From positions 124,001 to 188,000 of the forward strand of contig JAXLSZ010000007.1 in NCBI GenBank assembly GCA_046330315.1: a stretch of 64,000 nucleotides of DNA, read 5' to 3'. This stretch comes from JAXLSZ01 sp046330315 (lineage in GTDB: Bacteria; Actinomycetota; Thermoleophilia; Solirubrobacterales; 70-9). The notes beneath the pieces are model-generated. The model did not search any database. It saw only the letters and a program-made list of their open reading frames with translations, and was not told the origin of the DNA. This document shows, in pieces, positions 58,373 through 64,000 of this stretch. Every line of letters begins with the position of its first letter. Positions within the stretch are counted from its first letter, which is position 1. The position numbers and the translations under genes were made by a program.

Positions 58373-59335
58373 CTAGCCCAGGGCCTTCTGGAGCGCCGCC
58401 TTGGACTCGCTCTGCTGGGCGGGCGTCAACGGCACCAGCTGCGCGGTGTCGGCGTAGCTGACCGCGTTGTCGACGTAGTCCTGCACGAACGCCTTGACCT
58501 GGGCCTGCTTCAGGTCGTCGGTGTTCGGGTAGATGTACAGCGGCCGCGAGAGCGGCGTGTAGGTGCCGTCCTGGATCGTCTTCTTCGCGGGCAGCACGCA
58601 ACCCTTGCCGGAGTCCACGGCGACGAGGTTCAGCTTGTCCTGGTTCTGCTCGTAGTAGGAGAAGCCGAAGTAGCCGAGGCCGTCGGAGTCGCCGGCCACG
58701 CCCTCGACCAGGACGTTGTCGTCCTCGGAGGGTTGGTAGTCGCTGCGGCTGACGCCCTCCGCACCGTTGATCTCGTCGGTGAAGAAGTCGAAGGTGCCGG
58801 AATCGGTGCCGGGCCCGTAGAGGCTGACCGGAGCGTCGGGCAGCGGCTTGCCGGTCTCCGGGTCCTTGCCGAGCTGGCTGTAGTTGGTGATCTTCGAGCC
58901 CTTGTTCCAGAGCTCCTTGAGCTGCTCGGTGGTCAGGCACTTGATACCCAGATCGGGGTTGGTGACGACCGAGATGCCGTCGTTGGCGACCTGGAAATTG
59001 GTGTACGGGATCCCCTTCTTCTTGCAGGCGGAGATCTCCTCGGGCTCGATCGCCCGCGAGGCGTCGTTGATCTGCGTCTCGCCGGCGCAGAACTTCTCGA
59101 AGCCCCCGCCGGTTCCGGACTCCCCGACTGTTATCTGCACCCCGGAGTTCTCACCCTGGAACGCCTCGGCCGCCGCCTGGGTGAGCGGGAACACGGTGCT
59201 CGACCCGTCGATGGCGATGCTGCCGGAGACGCTCCCGCCTCCCGTGGTGTCCCCGCCCCCGCCGCCGCAGGCAGCGACACCGGCTGCGAGGGCGAAAGAG
59301 GAGGCAAGGACGGCGATCAACCTTGAGCTGGTCAC
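58373..59335 (-). CDS. pstS: Phosphate-binding lipoprotein PstS
   Basis: A 320-residue periplasmic-binding-type protein. The signal peptide ends in a lipobox (GVAAC followed by glycines); GSIAIDGSSTVFPLTQAAAE and SGTGGGFEKFCAGE and INDASRAIEPEE are the phosphate-binding loops; GPGTDSGTFDFF follows. It traps phosphate outside the membrane for PstCAB. GTG 59335 follows the strong site AAGGAGACCGA. A PHO-box-like pair lies about 135 bp upstream of the start. Confidence 0.96.
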   Translation of the reverse strand: MTSSRLIAVLASSFALAAGVAACGGGGGDTTGGGSVSGSIAIDGSSTVFPLTQAAAEAFQGENSGVQITVGESGTGGGFEKFCAGETQINDASRAIEPEEISACKKKGIPYTNFQVANDGISVVTNPDLGIKCLTTEQLKELWNKGSKITNYSQLGKDPETGKPLPDAPVSLYGPGTDSGTFDFFTDEINGAEGVSRSDYQPSEDDNVLVEGVAGDSDGLGYFGFSYYEQNQDKLNLVAVDSGKGCVLPAKKTIQDGTYTPLSRPLYIYPNTDDLKQAQVKAFVQDYVDNAVSYADTAQLVPLTPAQQSESKAALQKALG

Positions 59336-59351
59336 TCGGTCTCCTTCTGAT

Positions 59352-59372
59352 GGATTTCGGATTTCGGATTTC
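59352..59372 (-). repeat. Three 7-bp repeats in the pstS leader
   Basis: GGATTTC is present three times in a row on the plus strand, so the pstS mRNA leader carries GAAATCC three times about 20-40 nt before its start codon. It is AT-richer than its surroundings. Confidence 0.7.
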
Positions 59373-59470
59373 TCGGTTTTCGGTCTTGGGGAAGAGCCTG
59401 GTGGCCTCCCGGCCCCCATGCAGGCTCGCATCGGGGCCACCGCAGCTTGTTATGGCTCTGTGGCGGCGGT

Positions 59471-59486
59471 GTAAACAAAATGTGAA
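59471..59486 (-). promoter_or_regulatory. PHO-box-like pair of the pst operon
   Basis: On the minus strand TTCAC (59486-59482) and TTTAC (59475-59471) are 11 bp apart in the direction of pstS, within the AT-rich sequence CACATTTTGTTTACACC. This is the expected place for a PhoB/PhoP-type activator site. Confidence 0.7.
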
Positions 59487-59501
59487 AAGCCGGAATTGCG
59501 G

Positions 59502-59834
59502 TCACGGCTCGGGCGAGAACCGGTAGCCGATGCCCGAGTGCGTGTGGATGACGGGCAGGTCGGGCAGGGCCTCGCGCAGCTTCGAGCGCAGCCGGCTGAC
59601 GTAGACGTCGACCGAGCGATCGGTCCGCCTCGGAACCCTTCCCCAGACCTCCGCGTAGAGCTCCTCGCGGGTCATGATCCTCTGCGGGTGGGAGGCAAGG
59701 CTGGTCAGGAGCTGAAGCTCGCGCACGGTGAGTCGCAGCGGCCGGCCGTCGACCAGCACGGCATGCTCGCCGGGACGGATCTCCAGGCGGCCATCGAGGT
59801 AGCGGGACCGGGCTTCCCCGTTCTCTCCGATCAT
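59502..59834 (-). CDS. Stand-alone OmpR/PhoB-type winged-helix regulator
   Basis: A 110-residue protein consisting only of a trans_reg_C DNA-binding domain: LTVRELQLLTSLASHPQRIM, REELYAEVWGR, TDRSVDVYVSRLRSKLREAL (recognition helix) and IHTHSGIGYRF. There is no receiver domain, so phosphorylation cannot control it directly. It lies between pstS and a full-length regulator, with a PHO-box-like array 37-74 bp before its ATG. It may compete for or share sites with the neighbour (inference). Confidence 0.88.
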   Translation of the reverse strand: MIGENGEARSRYLDGRLEIRPGEHAVLVDGRPLRLTVRELQLLTSLASHPQRIMTREELYAEVWGRVPRRTDRSVDVYVSRLRSKLREALPDLPVIHTHSGIGYRFSPEP

Positions 59835-59870
59835 GCCCGGCCGAGCCTGACCGGGCCCCGGGGGTCGCCG

Positions 59871-59908
59871 GTTACGCCGTTGTTACGCTCTTGTGAACGG
59901 GCTGTGAA
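59871..59908 (-). promoter_or_regulatory. PHO-box-like array upstream of the stand-alone regulator
   Basis: On the plus strand GTGAA is found at 59893 and 59904 and GTTAC at 59871 and 59882, all 11 bp apart; on the minus strand this reads TTCAC, TTCAC, GTAAC, GTAAC towards the gene at 59834. It overlaps the last codons of the upstream regulator gene. Confidence 0.65.
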
Positions 59909-60909
59909 GAGGCGGCATCGCCGCGGCCTTCGGCACCCGCATCCTCGGTCGCCCGCTCCCCGGCCGGCCCCCGATCAGCGCCCGACCCGGCCACCGGCTC
60001 CGGGTCGAACCTGTAGCCGACCCCGAAATGGGTGTGGATGTAGCGCCAGCCCGGCGAGCGCTTCTGCAGCTTCTGGCGCAGCTTCCTGACGAACACGTCG
60101 ACGGAGCGGTCGCCGTGGGCCATCGTGTAACCCCAGACGCGCTGGTAGATGGCCTCGCGCTCGAGCGCCTGGCCCTTTGCCTGGGCGAGCAAAGTGAGCA
60201 GCTCGAACTCCCGCCGGGTGAGCTCAAGGCTCTCGCCGCTGACGAACGCCTGGAACTGGTCAGCCCGGATCTCCAGCTCTCCCACCACCAGCGGTCCCTC
60301 GCCGGCGCTCGCCCGGCTGCGCCGTCGGCGTCGCGAGATCGCCTCGATCCTGGCGATCACCTCCTCCGGGTGGCAGGGCTTGCCGACCCAGTCGTCGGCG
60401 CCGAGGCGCAGACCGCGAACCCTCTGGGCGACGCTGGAGCGACCGGTGCAGACCACCAGGGCCAGATCGGGGAGCATCCCGCAGACGGTCTCGATGTAGG
60501 GCCAGCCGCCCTCCCCGAGACAGGCCGGGTCGACGACCAGCGCCCCGAGCTTCATCGCGACCAGCTCGTCGGGGGGCACCGCGCTGGTGAACTGCCGGTG
60601 CTGCCATCCCGCCGACTCGATCCGCTTGGCGAGCACGGTGACGAAGCCGCTGTCGTTGTCGATGACTGCGAGTCTGATTTCTGCCTCGTCTCGTCGCGGA
60701 CGCCTAACGCTTCTCGGACGAGCCTCGCGGCGTCCTGCCGTCTCGCCGACAATCTTAGAAGCTTCGCTGGGCGCCGCCCCGACCCGGCGGTCCGGGTTCA
60801 CAGGACTTTCACAACTGGGCCGCAATTTGCGCCTGGCCGGGCCCGGCGGGATTTTCCCCGAATCTTCACCTGGGCCCCGGGGCGGTGCTCCACGATTGCC
60901 CCGACTCAC
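59872..60909 (-). CDS. PhoB/OmpR-family response regulator
   Basis: A 345-residue protein: an N-terminal basic/Pro-rich stretch (about 1-75), a receiver domain (about 78-190) with IDND at the acidic pocket, phospho-acceptor-like D in ALVVDPACLG, T in VVCTGR and K in DDWVGKP, a winged helix (about 205-300, LTRREFELLTLLAQAKGQ, SVDVFVRKLRQKL, IHTHFGVGYRFDPEP) and a Ser/Ala-rich tail. It is the obvious candidate to bind the PHO-box-like sites. No histidine kinase is nearby. GTG 60909 has AGAGGA 5 nt upstream, but a later start near the receiver is possible. Confidence 0.85.
   Translation of the reverse strand: MSRGNRGAPPRGPGEDSGKIPPGPARRKLRPSCESPVNPDRRVGAAPSEASKIVGETAGRREARPRSVRRPRRDEAEIRLAVIDNDSGFVTVLAKRIESAGWQHRQFTSAVPPDELVAMKLGALVVDPACLGEGGWPYIETVCGMLPDLALVVCTGRSSVAQRVRGLRLGADDWVGKPCHPEEVIARIEAISRRRRRSRASAGEGPLVVGELEIRADQFQAFVSGESLELTRREFELLTLLAQAKGQALEREAIYQRVWGYTMAHGDRSVDVFVRKLRQKLQKRSPGWRYIHTHFGVGYRFDPEPVAGSGADRGPAGERATEDAGAEGRGDAASSQPVHKSVTTA
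60797..60812 (+). promoter_or_regulatory. PHO-box-like pair near the response regulator start
   Basis: TTCAC at 60797 and 60808, 11 bp apart on the plus strand, lies within the 5' part of the annotated regulator frame. If the regulator actually starts further downstream, this would be its own promoter region, though in reverse orientation. Confidence 0.5.
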
Positions 60910-60929
60910 GAGATTCCTCTCTCGTCAGC

Positions 60930-60972
60930 GCGCGCGGCCCACTTTCCTGCCCCGGGCCGCGCGCTTCTTTTC
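60930..60972 (+). terminator. Strong hairpin with T tract on the plus strand
   Basis: GCGCGCGGCCC (60930-60940) pairs perfectly with GGGCCGCGCGC (60954-60964) and is followed by TTCTTTTCT. In that form it is a plus-strand terminator, but the flanking genes are on the minus strand. It may stop antisense transcription or slow the uppP transcript. Confidence 0.5.
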
Positions 60973-61028
60973 TGGCCCGTGAGCGCACTTGCTCCGGCCC
61001 CTGAGCGCTGCGGTTCTGGCCCGGGAGC

Positions 61029-61880
61029 TCAGAAGGTCGCCGGGCGCAGGCCGGTGGCGATGATCAGCATCACGGCCACGCCGACCACCAGCCGGTAGTA
61101 GACGAAGGGGCGGTAGCTGGTCGTGCGCAGCAGGCGCAGCAGGAAGGCGATCGCCAGGTACCCCGAGACCGCCGCCCCGATCGACCCGACGACGATCGGG
61201 CCGGCGACCCCGTGGGGCAGGCCCTCCGAGACGGCCTTGGCGCCCTTGAAGAAAGTGGCGCCGGCCACCACCGGGATCAGCATCAGAAAGGAGAAGCGGG
61301 CGGCGCTGTCGCGGTCCAGCCCGAGGAAGCGCCCGGCCGTGATCGTGATGCCCGAGCGCGAGGTCCCCGGGATCAGGGCGACGACCTGCGCGAGGCCGAT
61401 CCACAGCCCGTCGCGGTTGCCCGCCTCCTCGAGCGAACGGCGCTGGGGAAGGCTGTCGGCGAGGCCGAGCAGGAGCGCGAAGACGATCAGCTGGATCCCG
61501 ATCATCCACGGCGCCCCCAGCTTGTCCTCGATGAAGCTGGCGCCCGCCCCGCCGACGATCACCGCCGGAACGGTCCCGATCGCGATCGCGATCGAGAGGC
61601 GCTCGCTCGTCGTTTCGACGGCGCGCTTGCGGACCGCCGAGAAGAACCCCTTGGTGATCGAGACGACCTCGACCCGGAAGTAGCCGATCGCGGCGATCAG
61701 AGTCCCCGCGTGCAGAGCCACGTCGAAGGTCTTGTTGAAGTCGGGGTTGTCGAGCAGGAACCGGTAGTCCTGCAGCCAGGGGACGAGGATCAGGTGGCCG
61801 GACGAGGAGATCGGCAGGAACTCGGTCAGGCCCTGCACGATCCCCAGCAGCAGGGCTTCGAGGTTCGACACGGCGCGCAT
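61029..61880 (-). CDS. uppP: Undecaprenyl-diphosphate phosphatase
   Basis: A 283-residue membrane protein with about eight helices of the BacA/UppP family. GIVQGLTEFLPISSSGHLIL (with the catalytic Glu and Ser-rich motif) and IPGTSRSGITITAGRFLGLDR with the phosphate-binding Arg are diagnostic. It recycles undecaprenyl diphosphate to the monophosphate lipid carrier for peptidoglycan synthesis and releases phosphate. ATG 61880 gives the family start. It sits beside the phosphate regulators. Confidence 0.95.
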   Translation of the reverse strand: MRAVSNLEALLLGIVQGLTEFLPISSSGHLILVPWLQDYRFLLDNPDFNKTFDVALHAGTLIAAIGYFRVEVVSITKGFFSAVRKRAVETTSERLSIAIAIGTVPAVIVGGAGASFIEDKLGAPWMIGIQLIVFALLLGLADSLPQRRSLEEAGNRDGLWIGLAQVVALIPGTSRSGITITAGRFLGLDRDSAARFSFLMLIPVVAGATFFKGAKAVSEGLPHGVAGPIVVGSIGAAVSGYLAIAFLLRLLRTTSYRPFVYYRLVVGVAVMLIIATGLRPATF

Positions 61881-61952
61881 CGTAGTCCAGCGACGGTAAA
61901 CCGGACCTAAAGGCAAGCTCCTCGGGCCGGCTCGTGCGCTAGATTCCCGCCC

Positions 61953-62213
61953 GTGCACCCCGTCCGGCGCAAGATCGGCAGGCTCGCGGCGGCCACGGCG
62001 CTGGCCCTGCTCGCCGCGGCCCTGCTCGCTCCCGCGGCGATGGCCGCCGACGGCGTCGGCCTCGCCGGGCGGACGACCGACAGGACGATCACCTTCTTCT
62101 GTTTCGGCCTGATCGCCTTCTTCCCGATCCTGGTCACGGTGCTCTCGCTGATCCAGGGCCGTCTGGAAAAGCGCAAGGAGCGCCGCCGCTACGACCTCGA
62201 GCGGCTCGGCTGA
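61953..62213 (+). CDS. Small exported or membrane protein
   Basis: An 86-residue protein: signal-peptide-like start (LAAATALALLAAALLAPAAMA), a short loop, one membrane helix (TITFFCFGLIAFFPILVTVL) and a highly charged tail ending LEKRKERRRYDLERLG. No family recognised. GTG 61953; the gap to divergent uppP is 72 bp. The cytoplasmic tail resembles that of small cytochrome-oxidase- or Mam-associated peptides, but nothing decides this. Confidence 0.65.
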   Translation: MHPVRRKIGRLAAATALALLAAALLAPAAMAADGVGLAGRTTDRTITFFCFGLIAFFPILVTVLSLIQGRLEKRKERRRYDLERLG

Positions 62214-62251
62214 GGCCGCGGCGCCCGTCGCGGGCGCTTCGTTGCAGGCAG

Positions 62252-62267
62252 TGTGACCTTCGTCACA
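62252..62267. promoter_or_regulatory. CRP-like operator upstream of the M23 peptidase gene
   Basis: TGTGA-CCTTCG-TCACA is a perfect match to the CRP/GlxR consensus TGTGA-N6-TCACA and is centred about 50 bp before the ATG at 62310, a typical position. In Mycobacterium, Crp controls wall-remodelling genes. Confidence 0.75.
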
Positions 62268-62309
62268 TGTGCGAAGACATCCGGGGCGGACTGTGTAGTT
62301 GCCTCCCCG

Positions 62310-62969
62310 ATGGCGCCGAAGCGACCCAAGACAGCCGCTGGATTTGCGCTGCTCGCGGCCGTGGTGGCTGCTACTGCGCTGCCCTCCTCGGCGGCGGCCT
62401 TCGAGACCGCCTACCCCCCGGCCCCGATCGGATTGGGTCCGTACCTGCCGCTGCTGGTGGCCCCCCACTACGGCGAGGGGATCGGCGCGGGCCGCGGCCA
62501 CGAGGGCCAGGACCTCTTCGCCCCGGCCGGCACCCCCGAGGTGGCGGTGCTCGACGCCGTGGTGCTCGAGTCGGGGACCGGCTATCAGGGCGGCAGGGGC
62601 AACTACGTCTCCCTCTACAGCCCGGCCCGCCACCGCACCTACAACTACTTCCACATGCTCTCGGCGCCGCTGGTGGACCGCGGCGACGCGGTGCTCGCCG
62701 GTCAGCCACTCGGCCGGCTGGGCTGCTCGGGATCCTGCTGGGGCGACCACCTGCACTTCGAGGTGAGGCGGGGGCGCGACCCCTACGGGCCGGTGATCGA
62801 TCCCCGACCGCTGCTCGAGCGCTCCCCGCTGGCCCCCACCGCCCGCCAACCCGGGGTGGGACCTCTAACCGCACGCTCACCAGGGTCAAGAGGTCCCACG
62901 TCACCGGCGCGGGCTGTCAGTCGGAGAGCCGGAAGCCCGAGAGCAGGCGTTTCTCGCTCTCGCCCCTGA
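62310..62969 (+). CDS. M23-family (LytM-like) peptidoglycan endopeptidase
   Basis: A 219-residue secreted peptidase. After a signal peptide (about residues 8-30) come RGHEGQDLFAPAGTPEVAV (first zinc ligands H and D), YNYFHMLS and GDHLHFEVRRG (HxH, zinc ligand). Gly-Asn-Tyr loops match the lysostaphin/LytM fold. It probably hydrolyses peptide cross-bridges of the wall. The tail overlaps the convergent HD gene by 53 bp and is rich in Arg, Ser and Pro, so the last 35 residues may not be functional. Confidence 0.87.
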   Translation: MAPKRPKTAAGFALLAAVVAATALPSSAAAFETAYPPAPIGLGPYLPLLVAPHYGEGIGAGRGHEGQDLFAPAGTPEVAVLDAVVLESGTGYQGGRGNYVSLYSPARHRTYNYFHMLSAPLVDRGDAVLAGQPLGRLGCSGSCWGDHLHFEVRRGRDPYGPVIDPRPLLERSPLAPTARQPGVGPLTARSPGSRGPTSPARAVSRRAGSPRAGVSRSRP

Positions 62970-63762
62970 CCTCCGCGGAGAGCTCCACACGGCCCTCCAG
63001 CGGCGTGCCGCGGATCTTGGTGGCGAGCAGGTCGTCCACCTGGAAGATGCCGGCCGAGTTGTTCAACTCGATCTCGATCTTCACCGGCCGCTCCTCGCCG
63101 GCCGTGATCCGCACCTCGTCCACCGCGGCGGCCGAGATCGAGTGGATCCCCTCGTGGCCGCTCTCGATCGGGATCCTGGTGCGCCCCTGGGCCATGTCGA
63201 GGGCGTCGGCGACCCGGACCACCCCCGCCTCCACGGTGTAGGGCTCCCCCCGCCGCCGGTGGCCGATGATCGCGTGCAGCGACTCCGAGACGACCACCGT
63301 GCGCTGCGGCTCGGGGTAGGCCCCGGCCAGCAGGCGGCCGAGCGCCTCCCGGGCGAGGAAGAGGCTGTAGGCCTCGTGGTCCGCCCGGTGGATGGACATC
63401 CCGACGTCGTGAAGCAGCGCCCCGGCCGCGACGACCACCTCGGCGTCGCGGGGGCTCATCCCGTGGTCGCTGACCATCGCCGGCTCGACCCCCGACTTGG
63501 TGAGCAGCCGCAGCAGCCGCAGAGCGATGTTGAGGACGATCTGCACGTGCACCCAGGAGTGGTCGGACATCCCCAGCCGCTCGGACTGGACCTGCGCCAT
63601 GTACCACCAGGCGCGCACCTCCTCGTCGGAGTTGACGGCGTCGAGAAAGCGCTCGAGCCTGCGGTTGCCGCGGGTCGGGGCCCTGACGCGCGCCTCGGCG
63701 ATCGCCTCGGCCGGGGGCTTTCGCGCGGGCTCCCCGGGGGCGGGCACCGGAGCGTCGCTCAC
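62917..63762 (-). CDS. HD-domain phosphohydrolase
   Basis: A 281-residue protein with an HD domain: HSWVHVQIVLNIALRLL, LLHDVGMSIHRADHE (the HD pair), SLHAIIGH and RVADALDMAQGRTRI provide five metal-ligand positions. The C-terminal third has beta-strand-like content (DEVRITAGEERPVKIEIEL). Such proteins hydrolyse phosphate esters or nucleotides. It follows a Ppx/GppA gene through a duplicated GTGA junction, so a (p)ppGpp/polyphosphate-related function is plausible but unproven. GTG 63762. Confidence 0.86.
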   Translation of the reverse strand: MSDAPVPAPGEPARKPPAEAIAEARVRAPTRGNRRLERFLDAVNSDEEVRAWWYMAQVQSERLGMSDHSWVHVQIVLNIALRLLRLLTKSGVEPAMVSDHGMSPRDAEVVVAAGALLHDVGMSIHRADHEAYSLFLAREALGRLLAGAYPEPQRTVVVSESLHAIIGHRRRGEPYTVEAGVVRVADALDMAQGRTRIPIESGHEGIHSISAAAVDEVRITAGEERPVKIEIELNNSAGIFQVDDLLATKIRGTPLEGRVELSAEVRGESEKRLLSGFRLSD

Positions 63763-63810
63763 CCGACCTGCTCCCCGGGGGCGGGCACCGGAGCGTCGCT
63801 CACCCGACCT
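63730..63810 (-). repeat. 41-bp tandem duplication of the ppx-HD junction with one mini-ORF
   Basis: The unit begins CTCCCCGGGGGCGGGCACCG at 63730 and again at 63771. On the minus strand each copy contains GTGA. The Ppx stop (63800-63802) overlaps a GTG that opens a 14-codon frame MSDAPVPAPGEQVG; its stop (63759-63761) overlaps the GTG of the HD gene, whose protein starts with the same MSDAPVPAPGE. Confidence 0.9.
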
Positions 63811-64000
63811 CCGCCCCGCTCGCCAGCGCCCGCTCCAGCGCCAGACCCTCCCTGATCCCGCCGCGGGCGACGCGCAGCGGCTCGGGAAGGAGCTCGCAGA
63901 CCGCCTCCAGGACGGCCAGCGCCGCGGGCAGCAGCCTCACCCTCTCAGGCGCCAGGCCGAGGTCCGCCGCGACCTCGATGCTCGGCTGCCGCTGGAGCCG
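63800..64000 (-). CDS. C-terminal end of a second Ppx/GppA phosphatase (partial)
   Basis: The last 66 residues of a gene running beyond the window. RVRLLPAALAVLEAVCELLP and the terminal VARGGIREGLALERAL contain the GGIREG motif that closes the Ppx/GppA actin fold (compare GGLREG of ppx at 52963). The frame ends at TGA 63800-63802, which overlaps the mini-ORF start. It would be the second exopolyphosphatase/pppGpp phosphatase of the region. Confidence 0.8.
   Translation of the reverse strand, partial: RLQRQPSIEVAADLGLAPERVRLLPAALAVLEAVCELLPEPLRVARGGIREGLALERALASGAEVG

Overview
The window is 64 kb of very GC-rich chromosomal DNA with tightly packed genes. Start and stop codons of neighbours often overlap (GTGA or TGATG), and GTG/TTG starts are common. 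The gene content indicates a Gram-positive-type actinobacterium: a Bacillus/actinobacterial SOS box in front of lexA, a ydaO-type c-di-AMP riboswitch, a GSI-alpha-like glutamine synthetase, DUF3467, TadE-like proteins and a PknB-like kinase. My best guess is Thermoleophilia/Solirubrobacterales, inferred from overall gene style and not proven. I see no transposase, prophage or CRISPR array.

Layout. 0-8 kb: acyl-CoA synthetase, a GSA-aminomutase-like PLP enzyme, a DUF255 thioredoxin-fold protein, a SnoaL protein, a PhzF protein and glnA. 8-14.5 kb: an AhpD-like protein, secreted proteins, a c-di-AMP riboswitch with its wall-protein gene, an SDR, rnpB, a zinc-ribbon gene, lexA with its SOS box, tRNA-Leu and a DUF559 protein. 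14.7-23.3 kb: secG and a split cytochrome c maturation set (ccmE-ccmF-ccmI on one strand, ccmG-ccmH on the other) flanking two tandem secreted copper proteins and tRNA-Gly. 23.4-32.4 kb: a degenerate BY-kinase-like ATPase, argS, rlmH, DUF3467, an M48 protease, a phosphoesterase-lipoprotein-kinase operon, tgt and hsp20. 32.6-42.3 kb: the glycolytic run gap-pgk-tpiA-gpmI, an ABC exporter and uvrC-rapZ. 42.4-47.8 kb: an enoyl-CoA hydratase, a cupredoxin, a MaoC protein and a TadE/TadG-like operon ending in a TadG-VanY-lytic-transglycosylase fusion.

47.8-64 kb is a phosphate/polyphosphate island: pit + DUF47, ppk1, a CHAD domain split over two coupled genes, ppx, phoU-pstB-pstA-pstC-pstS, two PhoB/OmpR-type regulators (one a bare winged helix), uppP, an M23 peptidase behind a CRP-like site, an HD phosphohydrolase and the end of a second Ppx/GppA gene. 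Direct repeats of TTCAC with exact 11-bp spacing, resembling actinobacterial PHO boxes, occur at four places in this island and tie uptake, polyphosphate storage and regulation together.

Non-coding architecture stands out. A 46-bp palindromic repeat with covarying arms occurs three times. Many gene junctions carry short tandem duplications. At two junctions (glnA-phzF and ppx-HD) the duplicated unit contains the stop/start overlap itself, so it creates chains of 10- to 14-codon mini-ORFs linking the real genes.
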